NCBI RefSeq assembly: GCF_013744875.1
Contig: NZ_CP059399.1
Location: forward strand, 930,001 to 994,000
Direction: 5' to 3'
DNA length: 64,000 nt
DNA from: Nocardia huaxiensis
GTDB taxonomy: Bacteria > Actinomycetota > Actinomycetes > Mycobacteriales > Mycobacteriaceae
The translations under genes were made by a program, and so were the position numbers. Under the pieces are notes generated by a model. It was not told where the DNA came from. It saw nothing but the letters and a program-made list of their open reading frames with translations, and made no database searches. Shown here in pieces: positions 37,974-47,312 of this stretch (position 1 is its first letter; each line of letters starts with the position of its first letter).

Positions 37974-38665
37974 AGCGGGGCCCCGCTCTCTGCTCGGGCG
38001 GCACTGCTCCCGGCACGGGCGGCATTGGCGCCGCGCTTGCGGTGGCGCTCGATCTGCATGCGCACGTCGTCGGAGATGGTGGGCTCGGCCTCCAGCAGCA
38101 GATCCAGCTTCGCCTGATCGGCGCCGGTGAACAGGTCGCGGACGGTGATGCCGTGCGCAGGCGTGTGCACGATCTCGACGGGGTCGCCCGCGCCGATCGA
38201 ACCCTCGCGCAGAACGCGGAAGTACGCGCCCGTATCCGATTGCAGCGTGAAGCGTTTCACCCACTGCTGCTCGCCGGTGCGCCACTGGAACGTGGCGCAG
38301 GGCACGCGGGGCGCGGAGACCTCGAGCAGCGTGTCGCCGATGGCCCACCGCGCGCCGAGCACGGCATCGCTCACGGGAAGTCCGGACAGACGCAGGTTTT
38401 CGCCGAACCAGCCGGCGGGCAGGTCGCGGCCGAGCTCCTCGGCCCAGCGCCGGGCGTCCTCCTCGGCGTAGGCGTACACCGCCTGATGCACGCCGCCGTG
38501 ATGCTTGGTGTCGCACACGTGGTCACCGTCCAGGCCCAGCGCGCGCACCGGAACCCGCTGCAGCACCGGACGTTTGTCGATCGCGGTGCGGCCGACCTTC
38601 GACGAGCGGGCAGGCACCTCCAGCTCGGCGTGCACGACGCACACCGCCAGCACCCGGGCGGTCAC
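37970..38665 (-). CDS. MOSC-domain protein, YiiM-like
   Basis: A 231-residue MOSC-domain protein, a fold that handles sulfur and molybdenum cofactor chemistry. The core shows GLDGDHVCDTKHHGGVHQAV, FGENLRLSGL, ISAPRVPCATF-like VSAPRVPCATF with the conserved cysteine, and a Gly-rich end of the barrel. The C-terminal 3-alpha region (DLFTGADQAKLDLLLEAE) follows. GTG 38665 overlaps the ygfZ stop by 4 bp. The YiiM group reduces N-hydroxylated bases; that activity is inference here. Confidence 0.88.
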   Translation of the reverse strand: MTARVLAVCVVHAELEVPARSSKVGRTAIDKRPVLQRVPVRALGLDGDHVCDTKHHGGVHQAVYAYAEEDARRWAEELGRDLPAGWFGENLRLSGLPVSDAVLGARWAIGDTLLEVSAPRVPCATFQWRTGEQQWVKRFTLQSDTGAYFRVLREGSIGAGDPVEIVHTPAHGITVRDLFTGADQAKLDLLLEAEPTISDDVRMQIERHRKRGANAARAGSSAARAESGAPL

Positions 38666-39777
38666 CGGCCGCGCAGCTTCTCGACGGCGAGTCGGCCCGC
38701 TTGCGGCTCGTCATGGGAGGGAACGGAATCCGCGTCGATGGCGGCGGCGCACGCGCCGGCTTCCAGCGGGGTGTCGGCGGGGATATTGCGTTTGATCAAG
38801 GCCAGCGCGATCGGGCCGAGCTCGTGATGGTCGACCACGGTGCCCAGCACGCCCACCGCACGGCCGCCGGCGGTCACCGGTTCGCCGGGCTCGGGGCGGG
38901 TGTCGGTGGAGCCGTCCAGGTGCAGCAGCACCAGATGGCGCGGCGGCTTGCCGAGATTGTGCACGCGGGCCACGGTCTCCTGACCGCGGTAGCAGCCCTT
39001 GTTCAGGTGCACCGCACCGTATTCGGCGGGGCCGCCGATCCAGTTGACCTCGTGCGGGATGGTGCGGTCGTCGGTGTCGACGCCGATGCGCGGACGCAGG
39101 GCCGCCACGCGCAGGGCCTCGAAGGTCCAGCTGCCCGCGGGCTCGGCGCCGGCCTCGCGCAGCCGCGTCCACCAGGTGACCAGCTGATCGCGGGGGATCA
39201 CCAGGTCGAAGGAATCGGCTGTGGGCCAGGGCATCCGGCGCAGGAATCCGCCGCCCGGCAGCGCCACGGCGCGGTTCGTCTCGGGAAGGGTTGCCACGCC
39301 CAGGGTTTCGGTGAGTTCGGTCACGCGCGGGCCCAGCAGGCTCAGCACCGCGTGATCGGGGGCGGCCACCGGCTTCGCGTCGGCCCAGAAGACCATCTTC
39401 TGCAGGAAGTCCAGCAGCGCCGGTCCGCGCTCGGCCTCGGTGTCGATCCAGACCGTGCCGTCCAGCTCGGTGAGCACGAAGTGATGCTGCACCCGGCCGT
39501 TCAGATCGAGGTCGAGGTTCTCTGCGGACTCGCCGTCGCCGAGCCCGGCCACATGCTGACTGGAGATGGTGTGCAGCCAGCTCAGGCGTTCCTTGCCGGT
39601 GATGGCGAGGACGAATCGATGCGACCGATCCACGATCGCGACCCGCTGCACGGCCGCGCGCTGCTCACCGAGCGGATCGCCGTAATGCCACGCGACGGCG
39701 GCATCGGGTGAGCCGGGCAGCCCCGCGACAGCCCCTGGAATCTGGAGAATCGGACTGGGTGCAACCTCGAAGGACAC
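38662..39777 (-). CDS. ygfZ: YgfZ/GcvT-like folate-binding protein
   Basis: A 371-residue tetrahydrofolate-binding protein of the YgfZ/IBA57 family, which helps maintain Fe-S enzymes. The signature NKGCYRGQE with its conserved cysteine lies near residue 265. A three-domain GcvT-like layout is apparent. GTG 39777 is supported by TACTGT at 39784-39789, six nt before it (leaderless). It heads the YgfZ-MOSC-asparaginase operon and is divergent from pabC with 166 bp between. Confidence 0.9.
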   Translation of the reverse strand: MSFEVAPSPILQIPGAVAGLPGSPDAAVAWHYGDPLGEQRAAVQRVAIVDRSHRFVLAITGKERLSWLHTISSQHVAGLGDGESAENLDLDLNGRVQHHFVLTELDGTVWIDTEAERGPALLDFLQKMVFWADAKPVAAPDHAVLSLLGPRVTELTETLGVATLPETNRAVALPGGGFLRRMPWPTADSFDLVIPRDQLVTWWTRLREAGAEPAGSWTFEALRVAALRPRIGVDTDDRTIPHEVNWIGGPAEYGAVHLNKGCYRGQETVARVHNLGKPPRHLVLLHLDGSTDTRPEPGEPVTAGGRAVGVLGTVVDHHELGPIALALIKRNIPADTPLEAGACAAAIDADSVPSHDEPQAGRLAVEKLRGR

Positions 39778-39783
39778 AAGACC

Positions 39784-39789
39784 ACAGTA
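39784..39789 (-). promoter_or_regulatory. -10 box of leaderless ygfZ operon
   Basis: TACTGT on the minus strand, six nt before GTG 39777. Confidence 0.55.
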
Positions 39790-39931
39790 CTGGTGCGCAC
39801 ATGCGCCGCTGCGTCGGCACATGGCGTCCGTACGACATCCTGACGGTCAACGGCGTAAACCTCGATGTGATGTATTGCCGGGTTACGCGGATTACGGGGT
39901 CTGTTGACCGGTGCGGCGGGGTTTGCTGTCG

Positions 39932-39937
39932 TAGGGT
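39932..39937 (+). promoter_or_regulatory. -10 box of leaderless pabC
   Basis: TAGGGT six nt before ATG 39944. TTGACC at 39904-39909 is a possible -35 but the 22-nt spacing is long. Confidence 0.5.
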
Positions 39938-39943
39938 CAGCGC

Positions 39944-40870
39944 ATGGTGGAACGAGTTCTGGTGACTCTCGACGGCGCGATCCGGGATCCGGACGCGCCG
40001 TTGCTGTATGCGGACGACATCGGTGTGCTGCGGGGCGACGGGGTCTTCGAGACCGTGCTCGTGCGCAATGGGGAAGCGTGTGCGCTGGAATCGCATCTGG
40101 CGCGGCTACGCAAGTCCGCGGAGGCCCTCGAGTTGCCCGCGCCGGACCTCGACGCTTGGCGGCTGGCGGTGTGGACGGCGGCCGAGGAGTGGGGCAAGGA
40201 CCGCGAGGGTTTGCTGCGGCTGATCCTGACCCGCGGCCGCGACAGCGAGCTCGGACATGCCAGCGACCGCCCAGCAAACGGTAGCGGCGACCTTGCCGGC
40301 GCCGAACCGGCCGGAACCGGGTACGTGCTCGTACTCCCGGTGCCCGAGCGTGTGAAAACGGCGCGCACCGAAGGTGTTTCGGTCATCACACTCTCGCGCG
40401 GCATTTCGGTGGATCTGGCGCAGGCCGCGCCGTGGCAGCTGCTCGGCGCGAAAACCCTGTCGTACGCGACGAATATGTCCGCCCTGCGGTTCGCTCAGCG
40501 GATGGGCGCCGACGATGTCATCTTCACCAGCACCGAGCACCGTGTGCTGGAGGGTCCGCGCTCGACAGTCGTTGTGGCGCGGGGCAATCAGCTCATCACA
40601 CCGCCCGCCAAGATCGGCGTGCTGCCCGGCACCACCCAGCGGGCGCTGTTCGCCCAGGCCGAGAAGGCGGGCTGGGAATGCAAATACGAGCCGCTGTTCA
40701 CCGCCGACCTGATCACCGCCGACAGTGTGTGGATGCTGTCCAGCGTCACCCTCGCGGCGCGGGTCAAGTCCCTGGACGGATTGCGAATGTCGGCTCCGGA
40801 CAATGCCGCCGAGATCATCGAACTGGTGGAGAAGGGGATCGCGCAGCCCGGCAGCATCGCCGACTGGTAG
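39944..40870 (+). CDS. pabC: Class IV aminotransferase, likely aminodeoxychorismate lyase
   Basis: A 308-residue PLP enzyme of fold type IV. The catalytic lysine is in GAKTLSYATNM; other landmarks are LLYADDIGVLRGDGVFETV and GVLPGTTQRALF. Aminodeoxychorismate lyase makes p-aminobenzoate for folate; the neighbouring folate-binding YgfZ supports this reading. Branched-chain or D-amino-acid transaminases have the same fold, so the exact activity is not certain. The mycobacterial equivalent is Rv0812, as I recall. Confidence 0.83.
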   Translation: MVERVLVTLDGAIRDPDAPLLYADDIGVLRGDGVFETVLVRNGEACALESHLARLRKSAEALELPAPDLDAWRLAVWTAAEEWGKDREGLLRLILTRGRDSELGHASDRPANGSGDLAGAEPAGTGYVLVLPVPERVKTARTEGVSVITLSRGISVDLAQAAPWQLLGAKTLSYATNMSALRFAQRMGADDVIFTSTEHRVLEGPRSTVVVARGNQLITPPAKIGVLPGTTQRALFAQAEKAGWECKYEPLFTADLITADSVWMLSSVTLAARVKSLDGLRMSAPDNAAEIIELVEKGIAQPGSIADW

Positions 40871-40940
40871 TCGGGTTTCGGGCCCAAATGCTCTAGTTCC
40901 GACCGGTTTCTCTGACGATCATCGACGTGTCAAACAGGAT

Positions 40941-40986
40941 GTGCGTCACAAGTCAGCAAACTTCTGGCACGTTGTGGTGCGTCACA
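40941..40986 (+). promoter_or_regulatory. Direct repeat upstream of cydA promoter
   Basis: GTGCGTCACA occurs at 40941-40950 and 40977-40986, 36 bp apart. With the transcription start expected near 41023, the centres fall at about -77 and -41, typical places for an activator. Each copy contains TCACA, a CRP-like half-site, but the full CRP spacing is absent. Confidence 0.6.
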
Positions 40987-40988
40987 TG

Positions 40989-41016
40989 TTGATCTAATGC
41001 CCGGTAAGCGTAATGT
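40989..41016 (+). promoter_or_regulatory. cydABDC promoter
   Basis: TTGATC (40989-40994) and TAATGT (41011-41016), spacer 16 nt, upstream of cydA. An inverted repeat CTACG-6-CGTAG follows at 41023-41038, near the expected transcript start. Confidence 0.55.
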
Positions 41017-41055
41017 CGGGTACTACGTCATGTCGTAGATCGGCAGGGAGGTCGG

Positions 41056-42531
41056 ATGAGCGTCGTCGACGTTGCTCGCTGGCAGTTCGGTATCACCACC
41101 GTTTATCACTTCATCTTCGTGCCGCTCACGATCGGCCTGGCCCCGCTCGTCGCGGGTATGCAGACCGCCTGGGTGATCACGGGCAAGGAGCACTGGAAGC
41201 GACTCACCAAGTTCTTCGGGAAGCTGTTCCTGATCAACTTCGCCCTCGGCGTCGCCACCGGCATCGTGCAGGAATTCCAGTTCGGCATGGGGTGGAGCGA
41301 ATACTCCCGCTTCGTCGGAGACGTCTTCGGCGCACCCCTGGCCATGGAGGCGCTGGTCGCCTTCTTCATGGAATCCACCTTCCTCGGACTGTGGATCTTC
41401 GGCTGGGAACGACTGCCCAAAAAGGTGCACCTGGCGTGCATCTGGCTGGTCGCCATCGGCGTGAACGCGTCCGCGTACTTCATCATCGCGGCCAACTCGT
41501 TCATGCAGCATCCCGTCGGCGCCGCCTACAACCCGGAGACGGGACGCGCTGAGCTGAAAAGCATTTGGGAGGTCATCACCAATGTGACCACCCTCGCCGC
41601 CTTCCCGCACGTGGTCGCCGGCGCCTTCCTCACCTCCGGCACCTTCGTGGCGGGCATCGCCGGATGGTGGATGGTGCGCAAGGCGCGGCAGAGCCAGGCT
41701 CTCGGCGACACCGCGCACATCGAGGAAGCCCGCACCATGTGGCGGCCGGTCGCCAAGATGGGCCTCTGGGTCATCGTGATCTCCTGCATCGCACTGATTT
41801 TCACCGGTGACATCCAGGGCAAGCTCATGTTCAAACAGCAGCCCATGAAGATGGCGTCCGCGGAATCGCTGTGCAACACCGAAACCGACCCGGACTTCTC
41901 CGTCCTCACCGTCGGCACGCACAACAACTGCGCCAGCGTCGACCACCTCATCGAGGTGCCGTACGTGCTGCCGTTCCTCGCCGAAGGCAAATTCGACGGC
42001 GTCACCCTCAAGGGCGTCAACGACCTGCAGGCCGAATACAACGCCAAGTACGGGCCCGGCGACTACCGCCCCAACCTGTTCGTCACCTACTGGACCTTCC
42101 GCGCCATGATCACCTGGATGGCCGGCTCGATCCTGCTGGTGCTGGCCGGAATGTGGGTGCTGCGCGGCGGGCGCGTGCCGGACCAGAAATGGTTCTCGTG
42201 GCTGTCGCTGCTCGCCATCGCCACGCCGTTCCTCGGCAACAGCGCGGGCTGGGTGTTCACCGAGATGGGCCGTCAGCCCTGGGTGGTCGCACCCAACCCG
42301 ACCGGCGACCCGAACATCCACATGACTGTGCAGCAAGGTGTTTCGGGAGTGTCCGCGGGCACCATCCTCACCTCGCTCATCGTCTTCACCCTGCTCTACG
42401 GCATCCTCGCGATCGCCTGGTTCTACCTCATGAAGCGGTACACGGTCGAAGGACCCGAACCCGCGCCCACCGATGACGACACCCCGAAGATGACCGGGGA
42501 CGCCGTCGAGAAGCTTTCCTTCGCCTACTAG
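41056..42531 (+). CDS. cydA: Cytochrome bd ubiquinol oxidase subunit I
   Basis: A 491-residue quinol oxidase subunit with about nine helices and the three hemes. It opens WQFGITTVYHFIFVPLTIGL, with the heme His in TTVYHF, and has EFQFGMGWSEYSRFVGD and GRQPWVV as signatures. The Q-loop is of the short kind. GGGAGG at 41046-41051 precedes ATG 41056. It is the first gene of cydABDC, an oxidase that runs at low oxygen and resists NO and cyanide. Confidence 0.96.
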   Translation: MSVVDVARWQFGITTVYHFIFVPLTIGLAPLVAGMQTAWVITGKEHWKRLTKFFGKLFLINFALGVATGIVQEFQFGMGWSEYSRFVGDVFGAPLAMEALVAFFMESTFLGLWIFGWERLPKKVHLACIWLVAIGVNASAYFIIAANSFMQHPVGAAYNPETGRAELKSIWEVITNVTTLAAFPHVVAGAFLTSGTFVAGIAGWWMVRKARQSQALGDTAHIEEARTMWRPVAKMGLWVIVISCIALIFTGDIQGKLMFKQQPMKMASAESLCNTETDPDFSVLTVGTHNNCASVDHLIEVPYVLPFLAEGKFDGVTLKGVNDLQAEYNAKYGPGDYRPNLFVTYWTFRAMITWMAGSILLVLAGMWVLRGGRVPDQKWFSWLSLLAIATPFLGNSAGWVFTEMGRQPWVVAPNPTGDPNIHMTVQQGVSGVSAGTILTSLIVFTLLYGILAIAWFYLMKRYTVEGPEPAPTDDDTPKMTGDAVEKLSFAY

Positions 42532-42541
42532 GAGACTCGCG

Positions 42542-43591
42542 ATGAGCCTGCAAGTGTTCTGGTTTCTGCTGGTCGCCGTGCTCTTCATCGGGTACTTCGT
42601 GCTGGAGGGCTTCGACTACGGCGTCGGCATGCTCATGCCCATCATCGGGCGCAAATCCGAGGTGAAGAAGCGCGTCGTGCTCAACACCATCGGACCGGTG
42701 TGGGACGGCAACGAAGTGTGGCTGCTCACCGCCGGTGGCGCCATGTTCGCGGCCTTCCCCGAGTGGTACGCGAGCCTGTTCTCCGGGTTCTACCTCGCGC
42801 TGCTGCTCATCCTCGTCGGACTGATCGCACGGGCCTGCGCCATCGAATGGCGCAGCAAGATCAATGACGAGCGGTGGCGGGTCTGGTGCGATGTCGGCAT
42901 CGGGCTCGGGTCCTGGATCCCCGCTCTCGCCTGGGGATTGGCGTTCGCGAACATCGTGCGCGGCGTGAAACTCAACGCCGACAAGCAGATCGAAGGCAAT
43001 CTGTTCGACCTGCTCAACCCGTACGCGCTGCTCGGCGGACTCACCACGCTGCTGCTGTTCCTGCTGCACGGCGCGGTGTTCATCTGCCTCAAGACCGGCG
43101 GCGAGGTGCGCGACGACGCCCAGGCCATCGTGCGGAAGATCTTCGTTCCGACCGCGGTCGTGGTCGCCGTGTTCGGGATCTGGACCCAGCTGTCCTACGG
43201 GCACGGCTGGACCTGGATTCCGTTGGTGCTGGCCGTGATCGGGCTGCTGGTCGCCGGCTGGGCCATGACCCAGGGCTGGGACGGCTGGGCTTTCGCGGGC
43301 ACCGCGCTCACCATTCTGTCGGCCACCGTGCTGCTGTTCGGTTCGCTGTTCCCGAACGTGCTGCCCTCCAGCATCGACCCGGCCTTCAGCCTCACCGTCG
43401 ACGGCCGCGACGGCACGGTCAGCGCGTCCTCCACGCACTACACGCTCGTGGTCATGAGCTGGGTCGCGGTGGTCATGGTGCCGCTGGTCCTCGGCTACCA
43501 GGCGTGGACGTACTGGGTGTTCCGCAAGCGCCTCACCATGGAACAGATCCCCGCGCCCATCGGACTGCCCCTGGAATCCGCGAAGAACTGA
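42542..43591 (+). CDS. cydB: Cytochrome bd ubiquinol oxidase subunit II
   Basis: A 349-residue CydB with eight to nine helices. Family landmarks are GYFVLEGFDYGVGML, LNTIGPVWDGNEVWLLTAGG and AFPEWYASLFSGFYLA. It begins 10 bp after cydA with AGGAG before ATG 42542 and forms the oxidase heterodimer with CydA. Confidence 0.96.
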   Translation: MSLQVFWFLLVAVLFIGYFVLEGFDYGVGMLMPIIGRKSEVKKRVVLNTIGPVWDGNEVWLLTAGGAMFAAFPEWYASLFSGFYLALLLILVGLIARACAIEWRSKINDERWRVWCDVGIGLGSWIPALAWGLAFANIVRGVKLNADKQIEGNLFDLLNPYALLGGLTTLLLFLLHGAVFICLKTGGEVRDDAQAIVRKIFVPTAVVVAVFGIWTQLSYGHGWTWIPLVLAVIGLLVAGWAMTQGWDGWAFAGTALTILSATVLLFGSLFPNVLPSSIDPAFSLTVDGRDGTVSASSTHYTLVVMSWVAVVMVPLVLGYQAWTYWVFRKRLTMEQIPAPIGLPLESAKN

Positions 43592-43607
43592 ACGAAGAAG
43601 CGAACCG

Positions 43608-45548
43608 ATGGCACGACCGGTAGACCCGCGCCTGTGGCGGCACGCGCGCTCGGCACGCAGGTACCTGGCGCTGAGCGTGACGCTGTCGCTGACGACCACA
43701 CTGTGCATCGTGGTCGCGGCCCTGGCCCTGGCGCGGGTGCTGGCCGGTGTCATCACCGAACCGGCCCACCGTGACATCGGTTCCTGGACAACGGAACTGC
43801 TCGTGTTCACCGCCGCGGTCGCGATCCGGATCACCGCCACCTGGTGGCAGGCCCGGCTCGCGCACCGCGCCGGAGCGCAGGTGGTCGCGGAACTCGAAAC
43901 CGCGGTCGTGGCAGCGGGAGCCGCCCTCCCGCCTCGCGAATTGGATTCCCGCCGAACCGAACTGGCGGTCATCGCGGGAAACGGCCTGAGCGGCCTGCGC
44001 GCCTACCTGGCCGGCTACCTGCCCGCCCTGCTGCTGGCCTGCCTGGTCCCACCGGTCGTGCTGGCCGTAATCGCCGCCCACGACCTGGTTTCCGGCGTGA
44101 TCGTCGTGATCACCCTTCCGCTGATCCCGATCTTCATGATCCTCATCGGCCTGCTCACCAAGGGCCGTGCCGAACAAACCCTTACCGCCACCACCCGCCT
44201 GTCGGACCAGTTACTCGACCTCTTCGCGGGCATGCCCACCCTTCGCGCCCTGGGCCGCGAAACCGGCGGCGTGAGCCGTGCGTCGGCATCGGAAACCACT
44301 GCGGCCCAACCCGACTCCTCACGAACCACCATGCGGCACCGGGTCGCCGACCTGGGCGATACCCTGCGCCGCCGCACCATGTCCGCGCTGCGCATAGCGT
44401 TCCTCTCCTCGATGGTCCTGGAGATGCTGGCCACCCTGAGCGTCGCCCTGGTGGCCGTCTCCATCGGCATGCGCCTCGTCTTCGGCGACATGCCCCTCTA
44501 CGCCGGCCTGGTGGCCCTCATCCTCGCCCCCGAGGTCTACCTCCCCCTCCGCATGGTCGGCGAACGCTTCCATGCCGCCCAGGACGGGATGGCAGCCGCC
44601 GAAAAGGCTTTCGCCGTCCTCGACCCCGCGCCGCGGCCCGCCCCCGGGCGGCATTCGGCGGGCGCGACGGTCGCCGCACACCCGGTGGGACACATAGAGA
44701 TTCGCGACCTGTCCGTGGTCGCCCGCGACGGATTCGCCCCGTGCGGCCTGTCGGCGGTGCTTCGCCCCGGCGCTGTCACCGCCCTGACCGGTCCCAACGG
44801 CTGCGGCAAGTCGACTGTCCTGCAGGCGATCCTGGGCTTGCTCACCCCCGACCGTGGCGCAGTGACCGTCTCCGGCACCCCGGTCCCGGACCTGGACGCC
44901 GATCACTGGTGGTCGCACATCGCCTGGCTGCCCCAACGTCCCGTTCTCCTCCCCGGCACCCTGCGCGCCAACCTCGAACTGCTCGGCGCCCCCGCGAATG
45001 CCGACGACCTCACGAAGGCAACCGCCGCAACGGGATTCGACGAAGTACTGGAAACCCTCCCGGACGGCTGGGACACCCTCGTCGGCACCGGCGGCACCGG
45101 CCTGTCCCTGGGCCAGCGCCAACGCCTCGCCCTCACCCGCACCCTGGCCGCCCCACGCCCGATCCTGCTTCTCGACGAACCCACCGCCCACCTCGACGAG
45201 GACAGTGAAGCAACGGTTCTCGCGGCCCTGACGGCCCGAGCCCGCGCCGGAGCCACAGTCGTAGTGGTAGCCCACCGACCCTCCGTCCTCGCTGCCGCAG
45301 ACCACATCATCGAAGTCCGCGCCGAGGTCACCGCAAACGAGTCAGGCCCCAGCGGAAAACGGCCCGCCGAAGCCGGAGCACCACATCCCGCACGAGGCTC
45401 GGTGGAGGAGAAGGCCACGCCCGGCGGCACAGGCTCTGCGACAGCGACTGTGTGTACTTCGCAAGGCGCTGTGGCGCAGTGCGGGACGGGAGAGACCGCT
45501 GCCGGGCACGGAATGGTCGATACGACTGCCGGGGTGATTGTGCGATGA
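43608..45548 (+). CDS. cydD: Cysteine/glutathione ABC exporter subunit CydD
   Basis: A 646-residue half-transporter needed to assemble cytochrome bd. The membrane part covers about residues 15-330, and the ATPase 350-560 has Walker A GPNGCGKST and Walker B ILLLDEPTAHLDEDS. The signature reads LSLGQ instead of LSGGQ. A low-complexity tail of about 70 residues (VTANESGPSGKRP... onward) extends past the ATPase and is unusual for CydD. The stop overlaps the cydC start (ATGA). Confidence 0.94.
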   Translation: MARPVDPRLWRHARSARRYLALSVTLSLTTTLCIVVAALALARVLAGVITEPAHRDIGSWTTELLVFTAAVAIRITATWWQARLAHRAGAQVVAELETAVVAAGAALPPRELDSRRTELAVIAGNGLSGLRAYLAGYLPALLLACLVPPVVLAVIAAHDLVSGVIVVITLPLIPIFMILIGLLTKGRAEQTLTATTRLSDQLLDLFAGMPTLRALGRETGGVSRASASETTAAQPDSSRTTMRHRVADLGDTLRRRTMSALRIAFLSSMVLEMLATLSVALVAVSIGMRLVFGDMPLYAGLVALILAPEVYLPLRMVGERFHAAQDGMAAAEKAFAVLDPAPRPAPGRHSAGATVAAHPVGHIEIRDLSVVARDGFAPCGLSAVLRPGAVTALTGPNGCGKSTVLQAILGLLTPDRGAVTVSGTPVPDLDADHWWSHIAWLPQRPVLLPGTLRANLELLGAPANADDLTKATAATGFDEVLETLPDGWDTLVGTGGTGLSLGQRQRLALTRTLAAPRPILLLDEPTAHLDEDSEATVLAALTARARAGATVVVVAHRPSVLAAADHIIEVRAEVTANESGPSGKRPAEAGAPHPARGSVEEKATPGGTGSATATVCTSQGAVAQCGTGETAAGHGMVDTTAGVIVR

Positions 45549-47248
45549 AGGCTGTGCTGCGGGACTTTCGGCGGATCCGGGGGCTGTTGGAGCTGTCGCC
45601 GGGGCGGATGGTGGTGTCGGTGTGCTGGGGGGTGCTGGCGCTCGGGAGCGGGTTGGGGCTGGCGGCGCTGGCGGCGTGGTTGATCGCGCGGGCGTGGGAG
45701 ATGCCGCCGGTGCTGGATTTGACCATTGCGGTGGTTACCGTTCGGGCGCTGGGGATTTCGCGGGGGTTGTGCCGGTATCTGGAGCGACTGGCCACGCATG
45801 ATGTGGCCCTGCGGGCCATGAATACCGCGCGGACTACCACCTACCGCACGCTGGCGGCCGCGGACATCTGGCGGCCCCGGCGTGGGGTCGGCGGGAAGGG
45901 CGCGGGAGGCGATCCTGCCGTCAGGGTGGGGGCGGCGGGGCGCGGCCGGGATGCCGCGGCGGAAAGGGCTGGGCAGCAGCAGGATCCGGAGGACCTGCGG
46001 CGCGGGGAGCTGCTCGGGCGGGTGATGAACGATATCGACGATCTCGGGGCGGTCGTCGTGCGGGCGTTCGTTCCCCTCGCGGTGGCGGTGGTGCTGGCGG
46101 TGTTCGCGGTCGGGCTGCTGGTTCCGATCTCGGTTCCGGCCGCGTTGATTCTGGCTGTGGCGCTGGCTGTTTCGGGAATCCTCGCGCCATGGTTGTCGGC
46201 GCGGGCGGCGCGGGAGGCGGAGCGGGCCGTACGGGAGGATCGGACCGCGTTCACCACCGAGGCGCTCACCGTGCTCGACCACGCGCCCGAATTGCGGGTG
46301 GCGGGACGGCTGGATGACGCTCTCGCACAGGCGAATCGGGCTGGACAGCGAGCCGTGGCGGCAGAGGACCGGGCCGCGTCGCACAGTGCGTGGGCGGCGG
46401 CCGCGGTGCCGTTGTCGATCGGGGTGAGTGTGCTGGGGTCGCTGCTCATCGGGATCGCGTTGTACGGGAGCGGGACGGTCGTCCCCACCGCCGGCTTCCA
46501 GACGATTCCGGGTGGCGGCATTTCGCCCATGGCGTTCACTGTGCTCGTGCTGCTGCCGCTTTCGGCGTTCGAGGCGGTGGGGGTGCTGCCCGCGGCGGCG
46601 CAGGCGATCACCAACGGGCGGGCCGCATTGCACCGGCTGGAACGACTGGAGCGGCCGGAAAACGAACGGCCGCAGGTGAATGCGCCGGAGCTGCCCGAAG
46701 GCCGGAGGATCGCGGTCGTGGGGCCCAGCGGAGCCGGGAAGACCACCCTGCTCATGGCGTGGGCCGGACTGTTCGGCACTCCGAAGCCGGGCGTCACCTT
46801 CTTCGCCGAGGACGCGCATCTGTTCGGGACCACCGTGCTGGAGAATCTGCGGGTCGCGCGCGGCGATATCACCGAGCGGGAGGCCGAGGCAGCACTGCGA
46901 GCGGTGGGCGCGGGGGAGTGGCTCGATTCGCTGCCCGAGGGCGTGCACACCGACCTGGTCGGGGGTGCGGCGGCGGTGTCGGGCGGGCAGCGGCGGCGCA
47001 TTCTGCTGGCGCGGGCGCTGCTGTCGCCCGCGCGAGTGCTGCTGCTGGACGAGCCGACCGAGCATCTGGAAGCCGAGGCCGGGGCGGATCTGCTGCGCCG
47101 GCTGCTGGATGGATCCAGTGGGCTGGTCGATGGAGACCGCACGGTTGTCGTGGTCACCCATCAGCTGCCGCCGGACCACAAGGCGGACACCATCGTTCAC
47201 GTGACCGGCGACGGCGACACTCGGATCGACCGGCTTATTCCCGCCTGA
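45545..47248 (+). CDS. cydC: Cysteine/glutathione ABC exporter subunit CydC
   Basis: A 567-residue partner of CydD. Walker A is GPSGAGKTT, the signature VSGGQRRR and Walker B VLLLDEPTEHLE. In the membrane part, after the TYRTLAAADIW segment, about 35 Gly/Arg-rich residues (RPRRGVGGKGAGGDP onward) are inserted before GELLGRVMNDIDDL. Start ATG 45545 overlaps cydD. It ends 30 bp before a candidate promoter for the structured RNA. Confidence 0.93.
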   Translation: MKAVLRDFRRIRGLLELSPGRMVVSVCWGVLALGSGLGLAALAAWLIARAWEMPPVLDLTIAVVTVRALGISRGLCRYLERLATHDVALRAMNTARTTTYRTLAAADIWRPRRGVGGKGAGGDPAVRVGAAGRGRDAAAERAGQQQDPEDLRRGELLGRVMNDIDDLGAVVVRAFVPLAVAVVLAVFAVGLLVPISVPAALILAVALAVSGILAPWLSARAAREAERAVREDRTAFTTEALTVLDHAPELRVAGRLDDALAQANRAGQRAVAAEDRAASHSAWAAAAVPLSIGVSVLGSLLIGIALYGSGTVVPTAGFQTIPGGGISPMAFTVLVLLPLSAFEAVGVLPAAAQAITNGRAALHRLERLERPENERPQVNAPELPEGRRIAVVGPSGAGKTTLLMAWAGLFGTPKPGVTFFAEDAHLFGTTVLENLRVARGDITEREAEAALRAVGAGEWLDSLPEGVHTDLVGGAAAVSGGQRRRILLARALLSPARVLLLDEPTEHLEAEAGADLLRRLLDGSSGLVDGDRTVVVVTHQLPPDHKADTIVHVTGDGDTRIDRLIPA

Positions 47249-47277
47249 CCTGCGATTTCGCAGTGCGAGAAAATGCG

Positions 47278-47306
47278 TTGCCGCCGTTGGTGCCCGCGAC
47301 TAGATT
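47278..47306 (+). promoter_or_regulatory. Promoter of the structured RNA
   Basis: TTGCCG (47278-47283) and TAGATT (47301-47306) with an ideal 17-nt spacer; expected start near 47313. There is no coding gene on this strand downstream for more than 4 kb. Confidence 0.6.
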
Positions 47307-47312
47307 CGTCGG

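Noticed and set aside
40973..40986. CRP-type site TGTGG..TCACA before cydA
   Set aside because: Only 4 nt separate the half-sites instead of 6, so a standard CRP site is not supported; reported as a direct repeat instead.
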